From: Streptococcus vestibularis ATCC 49124
GTDB taxonomy: Bacteria > Bacillota > Bacilli > Lactobacillales > Streptococcaceae
Direction of reading: 5' to 3'
NCBI RefSeq assembly: GCF_000188295.1
Contig: NZ_GL831112.1
Location: forward strand, 1,072,651 to 1,078,197
DNA length: 5,547 nucleotides
The notes under the pieces were generated by a model. That model was not told the DNA's origin and made no database searches. It saw only the letters and a program-made list of their open reading frames with translations. Shown piece by piece: positions 1-4,005 of the stretch. Made by a program: the position numbers and the translations under genes. How positions within the stretch are numbered: the stretch's first letter is position 1; every line of letters starts with the position of its first letter.

Positions 1-100
1 AACAATTAAAATAGTTGCCAATTTTAACTTTCAACTTATATTTTTTTATATATTTTTTAACAGTAATCAACAACCAAAAGTGCTTTACAATATTGAGCAT
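1..100 (-). CDS. 5' end of an unrecognised leftward gene, partial
   Basis: An open frame starts at an ATG (complement of 98-100) and runs leftwards for 33 codons without a stop until the window ends. The start is supported by a very strong ribosome binding site: the minus strand reads GGAGGAGAGGT just upstream, with GGAGG at 107-111 and a 6-base gap. A TATAAT box (125-130) lies at a suitable distance. The visible protein begins MLNIVKHFWLLITVKKYIKK and continues lysine- and tyrosine-rich, ending in VKIGNYFNC at the edge. It is basic, with a short hydrophobic stretch near residues 8-14. I do not recognise it; a hexapeptide-type acyltransferase is one loose thought from the start and the VKIG run, but nothing decisive is visible. 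It is divergent from the two-component operon, so it may be a target of that regulator. The evidence is the ribosome binding site, the promoter box and the open frame, not homology. Confidence 0.5.
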   Translation of the reverse strand, partial: MLNIVKHFWLLITVKKYIKKYKLKVKIGNYFNC

Positions 101-124
101 ACCTCTCCTCCAATTTCTATTTTT

Positions 125-130
125 ATTATA
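125..130 (-). promoter_or_regulatory. -10 box of the leftward gene
   Basis: The minus strand carries a perfect TATAAT here, 24 bases before the ATG at 100, giving a short leader that holds little more than the ribosome binding site. The expected -35 position (about 148-153) reads CTAATT on the minus strand, a poor match to TTGACA. A good -10 with no -35 is what promoters driven by ComE/BlpR-type activators look like, so activation by the neighbouring regulator is possible. This is inference. Confidence 0.4.
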
Positions 131-166
131 GCTTGGTTATACCATTTAATTAGTTGAATATCGTAA

Positions 167-243
167 ACGGTTCATTTATTGTCATCTACGATAAAAATAT
201 AGCGATGATGATTGTTCTCAGACTATTTACGACTTGACGGTTC
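167..243. repeat. Repeated ACGGTTC in the divergent control region
   Basis: The heptamer ACGGTTC occurs at 167-173 and again at 237-243, each preceded nearby by a TACG or TCGT element and followed by an AT-rich run. The second copy lies 21 bases before a TATAAT box (265-270). I looked for the usual ComE/BlpR arrangement of two 9-base half-sites 12 bases apart and did not find a clear one, so these copies are only candidate operator half-sites. The rest of the 101-446 gap shows no credible gene on either strand. Confidence 0.2.
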
Positions 244-264
244 TATTACTCCAATCACTACTTT

Positions 265-282
265 TATAATATTAACTTGGAG
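265..282 (+). promoter_or_regulatory. -10 box and Shine-Dalgarno with no gene behind them
   Basis: A perfect TATAAT (265-270) is followed by TTGGAGAAG (278-286), which looks like a ribosome binding site. The only start in range, TTG at 291, opens a frame of four codons before TAG. No -35 is seen at normal spacing; a TTGACG at 234-239 is too far upstream. The arrangement may be the leftover front of a lost small gene, or a second, distal promoter for the two-component operon. Confidence 0.25.
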
Positions 283-345
283 AAGAAATATTGATTTTTA
301 TTTAGATGTTGTAAAAATGTATTGATTAAACCTAGGAAAATATCA

Positions 346-374
346 TTCTTATCTAAAACAACAAATCATATAAT
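346..374 (+). promoter_or_regulatory. Probable promoter of the two-component operon
   Basis: A perfect TATAAT at 369-374 has a weak -35 (TTCTTA, 346-351) at 17-base spacing. Transcription would start near 381 and give a leader of roughly 65 bases containing the hairpin at 386-405. The weak -35 suggests low basal expression with possible autoactivation, as is known for ComE/BlpR-type systems; that last step is inference. Confidence 0.45.
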
Positions 375-385
375 TTTAATGCCGG

Positions 386-405
386 AAAAGACTTCAATGT
401 CTTTT
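386..405 (+). promoter_or_regulatory. Leader hairpin before the regulator gene
   Basis: AAAAGAC (386-392) and GTCTTTT (399-405) form a perfect 7-bp stem with a 6-base loop in the leader of the response regulator mRNA, or immediately at its transcription start. No T-run follows, so it is not a terminator. It covers a weak Shine-Dalgarno-like GGAAAAG (384-390) and an ATG at 397 that opens an 18-codon frame overlapping the regulator start. It could act as an mRNA 5' structure, as a protein-binding site, or have no role. Confidence 0.3.
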
Positions 406-432
406 ACTACAGTACTAAATATTTTATCGAAT

Positions 433-449
433 GGAGAGTACACTAATTG
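433..449 (+). promoter_or_regulatory. Ribosome binding site that fixes a TTG start
   Basis: GGAGAG at 433-438 lies 8 bases before TTG at 447. An in-frame TAA (444-446) stands directly in front of the TTG, so the gene cannot begin further upstream. The frame gives the expected N-terminus for the family (LNIFILEDEF) straight away. The TTG is therefore the real start, and it is a weak initiation codon for a regulator. Confidence 0.75.
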
Positions 450-1190
450 TTAAATATTTTTATTTTAGAAGACGAATTTTTACAACAAACACGAATAGAG
501 ACCGTTATTAAGGATGTTATTGCAAAAAAATCTCTAAAATGTAAAGGACCTGAGATTTTTGGAAAACCTAGCCAGCTACTTGACGCAATAACCGAAAGAG
601 GTTATCATCAACTTTTCTTTTTAGATATTGAAATTAAAGGAGAAGAAAAAAAGGGGCTAGACATTGCAAAAGAAATTCGAAAAAAAGACCCTAATGCAAC
701 AATTGTTTTTGTAACAACACATTCAGAATTTATGCCAGTCACTTTTAAATATAGAGTTGCTGCACTAGATTTTATTGATAAAGCTTTGGATGATGAAGAT
801 TTTTATGAACGTGTTCATTTAGCAATTGAATATACCATGGATAAAATGGGTGCCACTATTGCCCAAGATTCATTTACTTTTGAAACAGCTACGGCCCATG
901 TTCAAGTGCCTTTTAACAATATTTTATTTTTTGAAACATCTCCAACAATACATAAAGTTATTTTGCATACTAAAGAAGAACGCATGGAGTTCTACGCCAG
1001 TATTTCAGAAGTTGAACGAGCTGATGATCGCCTGTATCGATGCCATCGTTCATTTATCGTTAATCCTGAAAATATCATAAGGATCAATAAAGAAGAGAAA
1101 ATAGTAATGTTTGAAAATAATAATGAATGTCCCATTTCGCGTACGAAATATAAGGGCCTCCTAGAAAAAGTTAAATCTCTGAAAAGCTAA
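447..1190 (+). CDS. LytTR-family response regulator (ComE/BlpR/SilA type)
   Basis: This 247-residue protein is a cytoplasmic DNA-binding response regulator. The receiver domain spans about residues 2-125: acidic cluster E8-D9-E10, phosphoacceptor Asp60 in FFLDIEI, switch Thr at VTTH (about 90) and the conserved lysine in FIDKAL (112). The C-terminal LytTR domain spans about 142-243 and carries the typical YRCHRSFIVNPENI segment near 197-210. Length and order match ComE, BlpR, SilA and FasA, which control competence, bacteriocin or virulence genes through paired promoter repeats. From memory the N-terminal half is closest to the ComE/BlpR group (LEDEFLQQTRIE, THSEFMP), but I cannot assign an orthologue. 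The kinase gene begins 9 bases downstream, and its ribosome binding site overlaps this gene's stop, so the two are co-transcribed. The regulator-first order is that of blpRH and silAB. The start is a TTG. Confidence 0.93.
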   Translation: MLNIFILEDEFLQQTRIETVIKDVIAKKSLKCKGPEIFGKPSQLLDAITERGYHQLFFLDIEIKGEEKKGLDIAKEIRKKDPNATIVFVTTHSEFMPVTFKYRVAALDFIDKALDDEDFYERVHLAIEYTMDKMGATIAQDSFTFETATAHVQVPFNNILFFETSPTIHKVILHTKEERMEFYASISEVERADDRLYRCHRSFIVNPENIIRINKEEKIVMFENNNECPISRTKYKGLLEKVKSLKS

Positions 1191-1199
1191 GGTGTTTCT

Positions 1200-2507
1200 A
1201 TGGATATAGTTATAAATTTATTGCTGTTCTATTCTAAGACATTAGTAGTATTGTTACTGTTTCAACAGGTTAGTAACCAACCAATCAAACCTTTGTGGTG
1301 TATTATTGGTCCATTTTTGTATGTTCTACTCCTCATCATATGTCCTCCTGTTGGATACTTTGCTTTCTTTTTTATCTTTATCGCTTATAACATATATCAA
1401 AATAAGTATAAAAGTAAAATACTTGATATTTTTTATGGCTTGTACCCCGTTATTGTTGAAAGCTTGCTAGGTAGAATGTTAGGATTCTATGTTTTCCCTT
1501 TACTAGGAGTCTCAGTCTTCAATGAAGTCAAACTAAGCTGGTATGATATCTTAATTGAATTACTGGTTTTCCCTCTTCATTTACTCATAGTAAAATCTCT
1601 TAGGTTAGATTTTAACGAAATAAAAGAAGGTTTCAAGCGTCACTATTTCAAATATTTATTATTACTGATCAACATCTCTATGTTTGTATATATGTTGTTA
1701 GTTTCTATACTTGTTATTTATAGAGACAAATTAGCTGATGCAGATATCTGGAGAGGACATATTAATAACTTTTATATTGTTCTGTTTTTTGTAATTCTAC
1801 TCTATCTCAATGCAATTTCAAAAGAAAAACTAGAGAAGGAAATAATTGAGCAGAAGGATACTCAACTAAATGAACTATCTAGTTACAGCCATCATGTTGA
1901 ATCACTTTATGAGGAAATTAGAAGTTTCCGTCATGACTATATTAATATTTTGACCAGTCTAAAATTAGGAATTGATACTCAAGATATCGAAGCTATTAAA
2001 ACTGTATACAATGGTGTCCTAAGAGATAGTGGAAATCAATTCTATGATAGTAAGTTTGATATTGATAAACTTAGTAATATTAAGAATGATGCTATCAAAA
2101 GTATTCTTTCCGCTAAATTACTTGAGGCACAAAATAGGGGAATTTCAATTTCTGTTGAGATTGAAGAACCTGTTAGTAATTTTAGGATAGAATTACTAGA
2201 TTTCATAACCATCCTATCTGTACTTTGTGATAATGCTATCGAAGCTACGATTGAAGCTATAAGTCCAAGAATGACTGTTGCTTTCATGAATAATGATGAT
2301 TCGTTGGTACTTATCGTTGAAAATAGTATAAAATCAGAAAAAGTGGATGTTAGTCATATTTTTGCTAGGGGGTACTCTAGTAAAGGGGAAGGAAGAGGTC
2401 TTGGGTTACATAATGTAAATAGCATATTGGAAAAATACCCTAAATCTACGATTACCACCCGTAGTGCAAATCATCTCTTTTCTCAAACTATCAGATTTTG
2501 TAAGTAA
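1200..2507 (+). CDS. HPK10-class sensor histidine kinase, peptide-pheromone receptor type
   Basis: This 435-residue membrane kinase should phosphorylate the regulator encoded just upstream. The N-terminal half has six or seven hydrophobic segments (about 4-20, 33-47, 50-64, 79-100, 115-134, 150-173, 189-205), forming the multi-pass receptor domain typical of AgrC/ComD/BlpH/SilB. A charged helix follows (about 207-240). The H-box is SFRHDYINIL with phosphoacceptor His245, the N-box is LCDNAIEA (342-349) and the G-box is GEGRGLGLHNV (396-406). The RHDYxN H-box is diagnostic of the HPK10 group, whose ligands are secreted peptides. The start is ATG with AAGGTG at 1189-1194, overlapping the stop of the regulator gene, which implies translational coupling. 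All catalytic boxes are intact. The ligand is unknown: no double-glycine peptide gene or ABC exporter is visible here, where blpC-like genes would normally follow the kinase. Confidence 0.92.
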   Translation: MDIVINLLLFYSKTLVVLLLFQQVSNQPIKPLWCIIGPFLYVLLLIICPPVGYFAFFFIFIAYNIYQNKYKSKILDIFYGLYPVIVESLLGRMLGFYVFPLLGVSVFNEVKLSWYDILIELLVFPLHLLIVKSLRLDFNEIKEGFKRHYFKYLLLLINISMFVYMLLVSILVIYRDKLADADIWRGHINNFYIVLFFVILLYLNAISKEKLEKEIIEQKDTQLNELSSYSHHVESLYEEIRSFRHDYINILTSLKLGIDTQDIEAIKTVYNGVLRDSGNQFYDSKFDIDKLSNIKNDAIKSILSAKLLEAQNRGISISVEIEEPVSNFRIELLDFITILSVLCDNAIEATIEAISPRMTVAFMNNDDSLVLIVENSIKSEKVDVSHIFARGYSSKGEGRGLGLHNVNSILEKYPKSTITTRSANHLFSQTIRFCK

Positions 2508-2598
2508 GTCTCGACTTTTAACTTTAACCTCTTTAATCGACTTAGGTTTTGCATTTGAATCGTCTGTTTCTAGTATTTTTTGCTACATAGCTTATTAA

Positions 2599-2645
2599 TT
2601 TTTGGGACCACTAGCATAGCTAGTGGTTTTCTTAAGACCCAAAAA
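2599..2645 (+). terminator. Terminator of the two-component operon, inside a larger inverted repeat
   Basis: ACCACTAGC (2607-2615) and GCTAGTGGT (2619-2627) form a perfect 9-bp stem with a 3-base loop, followed by TTTCTT. An outer pair, TTTTTGGG (2599-2606) and CCCAAAAA (2638-2645), encloses it. It lies about 100 bases after the kinase stop and fits a Rho-independent terminator. The outer arm shares its A-run with the next terminator, so the two structures compete. Confidence 0.75.
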
Positions 2646-2680
2646 AGACAGTAACTTCAAAATAGTTACTGTCTTTTTTT
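2641..2680. terminator. Bidirectional terminator between convergent genes
   Basis: The arms at 2641-2655 and 2665-2679 are perfect 15-bp complements (core GACAGTAAC/GTTACTGTC) with a 9-base loop. A-runs on one side and T-runs on the other give a U-tract in either direction. It serves as backup for the two-component operon and as the terminator of the leftward SH3b gene, whose stop is 68 bases away. Confidence 0.88.
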
Positions 2681-2747
2681 ATTTCATGTTTATCTTAAAG
2701 CCTTGATAGACTTGAAAAGTAGTTTATAAAGACTTCTTAATTATTTA

Positions 2748-3314
2748 TCAATGCCCTACATCTGAATATGAAATATAATAACGTTGCCCATCTTTGACAA
2801 AACTATACCAGTTTCCATCAGGTAAAATTTCATATTTATCCCAATCAACATCACCTGCAGGCATTTTAGAAACAACCCCACTGTCTTTATCTGGTGCAGC
2901 ATATACAGGGGTTTCCTCATCAAGTGTCAATGTTCCAGAAGTAGCTTTCCAAGCACCTCGACCACCCTCAACTCCTCCAACTTGAGAAGCTGGTGTTGTT
3001 GCTTTAGCCACTTTCCCACCATCTGTGGTACCTGCTTGAGCTTGTTCTTGAGAAGAAGCTTTAGGTGCTACTGCTGAGGCCTGATTGTCATTCCCTTCAT
3101 TTGTGACTGCTGAAGAAGATGATTGAGCTGCTTTCTTATCCTTCTTAACAGCTTTACTTGAGCTTGAAGATGATTTTTTAACCGTCTTGGCTGGGCTACT
3201 ACTTGAGCTAACACGTGCCGACTCATGACTATTAAACTTAGTCACTAAGAAGATAGCGAGGATTACTACAATAAGAGCTGATAGGATACCAATGAGTTTA
3301 GTTGTTGTTTTCAT
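2748..3314 (-). CDS. Membrane-anchored serine-rich protein with C-terminal SH3b-like domain
   Basis: The 188-residue product begins MKTTTKLIGILSALIVVILA, a positively charged start and a hydrophobic helix (about 7-25). There is no lipobox cysteine and no LPXTG motif, so it is either anchored by this helix with the rest outside, or secreted. Residues 30-120 form a low-complexity linker with serine runs at 36-40, 48-53 and 65-68 alternating with KK clusters, then an Ala/Gln/Gly-rich stretch. Residues about 127-187 look like a small beta-barrel SH3b domain (PVYAAPDKDSGVV, then GNWYSFVKDGQRYYISYSDV); such domains usually bind cell-wall peptide or glycan. The start is ATG with AAAAGGAA 8 bases upstream. 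No catalytic domain is present, so it is not itself a wall hydrolase. It is more GC-rich and more repetitive in the linker than its neighbours and appears to be an independent single-gene unit. Function is unknown; a wall-binding or envelope-sensing role is inferred. Confidence 0.85.
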   Translation of the reverse strand: MKTTTKLIGILSALIVVILAIFLVTKFNSHESARVSSSSSPAKTVKKSSSSSSKAVKKDKKAAQSSSSAVTNEGNDNQASAVAPKASSQEQAQAGTTDGGKVAKATTPASQVGGVEGGRGAWKATSGTLTLDEETPVYAAPDKDSGVVSKMPAGDVDWDKYEILPDGNWYSFVKDGQRYYISYSDVGH

Positions 3315-3353
3315 GATTGACGTTCCTTTTCTTATGATTTACAAGATTAGTAT

Positions 3354-3382
3354 AATATAAAGACAACTAAAGTTTCATTGAA
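3354..3382 (-). promoter_or_regulatory. Probable promoter of the SH3b gene
   Basis: On the minus strand, TATATT (3354-3359) follows a weak TTCAAT (3377-3382) with a 17-base spacer. It ends 39 bases before the ATG, leaving room for the ribosome binding site at 3323-3330. A TATACT three bases closer to the gene (3348-3353) is an alternative -10. Confidence 0.4.
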
Positions 3383-3493
3383 GTCATAAACTGTAGTTTT
3401 CTCGTCATAAAAGGACAACATCTTCTATTTTTAGCATCTATTTTAAATGATAGTCTTTAAATCGTGTTAACAAAGAACAATTAGGATACCTCC
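3383..3493. other. Non-coding spacer
   Basis: I find no gene in this stretch. Open frames on both strands are under ten codons with a start. A GGGAGG on the minus strand (complement within 3488-3494) has no usable start behind it; it is followed by a TTG that opens only seven codons. Confidence 0.4.
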
Positions 3494-3667
3494 CTAAAAT
3501 CTCTCAAACAGTGGACAAATATATACCATGTCCATTACCTTTGCTTGAGTAACTAATTTTAAAGATATGATATAGAGTATATTGATAGATTCTCGAGAAG
3601 TATTTACTCTTTTAGTACTACTTTCCATACAAGCCTCAATATCTCTAGTCTTTCCAGTTTATATACG

Positions 3668-3687
3668 TATCAATTGACGTATTGATA
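3668..3687. repeat. Inverted repeat TATCAAT/ATTGATA
   Basis: TATCAAT (3668-3674) and ATTGATA (3681-3687) are perfect 7-bp arms around TGACGT. ACGTAT occurs twice here (3665-3670 and 3677-3682), so the site also has a direct-repeat character. It could be a repressor operator or part of the decayed gene; no function can be assigned. Confidence 0.3.
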
Positions 3688-3725
3688 AAACCTCTTCACA
3701 ATCACTTAAATATAGATATAGAGGC

Positions 3726-3749
3726 GAGATTCTCTCAATCTCTTTTTTT
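3726..3749 (+). terminator. Weak rightward terminator upstream of the mobilisation module
   Basis: GAGATT (3726-3731) and AATCTC (3737-3742) form a 6-bp stem with a CTCTC loop, followed by seven Ts. No rightward gene ends here, so it may be an insulator or a remnant from the upstream edge of the element. The stem is short and AT-rich. Confidence 0.3.
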
Positions 3750-3778
3750 ATTTCTTTTTTAATTTAGAAAAATAACTT

Positions 3779-3854
3779 ACCTTTGCCAACAGAAAGGTGA
3801 ATTTTTCCAAATAATTTTGGAAAAAGAGGATGTAATCCTAGCCGTCTGCAAGAC
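3779..3854. repeat. Run of four consecutive hairpins next to oriT
   Basis: Four perfect inverted repeats follow one another with only 2-5 bases between them. They are ACCTTT/AAAGGT (3779-3784, 3793-3798), TTTTTCCAAA/TTTGGAAAAA (3802-3811, 3816-3825, loop TAAT), AGGAT/ATCCT (3827-3831, 3835-3839, loop GTA) and GTCT/AGAC (3844-3847, 3851-3854, loop GCA). None has a T-run typical of a terminator. Together with the oriT hairpin that begins at 3855, they make a highly structured single strand. Such regions are seen at transfer and lagging-strand origins of rolling-circle mobilisable plasmids. Which role applies here is inference. Confidence 0.5.
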
Positions 3855-3900
3855 CACAATAATAATGACTCTGTCATTATGTATATTGTGTTATAAATAG
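3855..3900 (+). other. Putative transfer origin (oriT) of the MOBV/pMV158 type
   Basis: The outer arms CACAATA (3855-3861) and TATTGTG (3884-3890) and the inner arms ATAATGAC (3862-3869) and GTCATTAT (3873-3880) build one long hairpin with a TCT loop and a 3-base bulge (GTA, 3881-3883). The hairpin ends exactly at TATTGTG, which is followed by TTATAAATAG. As I recall it, the pMV158 oriT has the same plan: an imperfect hairpin opening with CACA and closing in TAGTGTG, nicked just after that G, and followed by TTATA. By analogy the nick would fall between 3890 and 3891. The relaxase gene starts 115 bases downstream in the usual arrangement. The match is by eye and memory; no nick has been shown. 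Confidence 0.68.
3889..3897 (+). promoter_or_regulatory. Extended -10 promoter overlapping the predicted nick
   Basis: TG (3889-3890), one base, then TATAAA (3892-3897) form an extended -10 element. No -35 match is seen at 3869-3874, which extended -10 promoters can tolerate. Transcription would start near 3904, leaving a leader of about 100 bases before the relaxase. Because it sits on the nick site, relaxase binding should block it, giving self-repression as described for mobM of pMV158. A weaker CATAAT (3979-3984) nearer the gene is an alternative. Confidence 0.4.
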
Positions 3901-3918
3901 AGTCAGACTCTGCTGACT
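3899..3918. repeat. Inverted repeats on the downstream side of oriT
   Basis: AGTCAG (3901-3906) pairs with CTGACT (3913-3918), and alternatively AGAGTC (3899-3904) pairs with GACTCT (3906-3911). The heptamer GACTCTG here (3906-3912) repeats one in the oriT hairpin (3867-3873). The two mutually exclusive hairpins could be a second relaxase recognition element, since the pMV158 oriT also has an inverted repeat on the far side of its nick. Confidence 0.4.
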
Positions 3919-4005
3919 GTCTCCATCATCTCCTAAAAAATTCATCATAAGCTGTTTTTTTATTTTCAACTTATCAGACATAATTAATAAATAAAGGAGA
4001 AAGTT

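Larger units (their letters stand above)
3494..3763 (-). pseudogene. Possible remnant of a small leftward gene
   Basis: One minus-strand frame is open for 34 codons (3763 down to 3662), broken by a single TAA (3659-3661), then open for another 54 codons to TAG (3494-3496). The first part reads KKEIKKEIERISPLYLYLSD and onward to VLSIRQLIRI; after the stop it reads TGKTRDIEACMESSTK and continues to LFERF. There is no start codon at the upstream end. An ATG at 3628 with GAG-G nearby could begin a 44-codon product. The composition of the first part looks protein-like, but in DNA this AT-rich an open frame of this length can arise by chance. I do not recognise a family. It could be a decayed accessory gene of the adjoining mobile element. 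Confidence 0.2.

Noticed and set aside
141..196. ComE-box-like half-sites (ACCATTTAA at 141, ACGGTTCAT at 167, ACGATAAAA at 188)
   Set aside because: Only the 167/188 pair has 21-base spacing and it agrees at just 5 of 9 positions, too weak to call a binding site.
826..1080. 84-codon plus-strand frame inside the response regulator
   Set aside because: It is an out-of-frame shadow of a clearly recognisable LytTR regulator and has no ribosome binding site of its own.
2042..2287. 81-codon minus-strand frame inside the kinase
   Set aside because: It is antisense to the conserved ATPase region of the kinase; the hydrophobic content comes from the complementary strand of AT-rich codons.
2508..2606. 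Possible pheromone gene after the kinase
   Set aside because: The only small frame here is a 23-codon minus-strand one (MQNLSRLKRL...), without a ribosome binding site or double-glycine motif.
2794..2985. 63-codon plus-strand frame antisense to the SH3b gene
   Set aside because: The minus-strand gene has a promoter, ribosome binding site, membrane helix and recognisable domain; the opposite frame has none of these.
29..3974. TTTCAACTTAT shared at 29-39 and 3964-3974, considered as element-end repeats
   Set aside because: An 11-base match in AT-rich DNA of this length is expected by chance, and neither copy lies at a sensible element border.
3877..3981. 34-codon minus-strand frame (starts MSDKLKIKKQ) across oriT
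   Set aside because: There is no Shine-Dalgarno before its ATG at 3981 and it runs through the structured origin, so chance is more likely.
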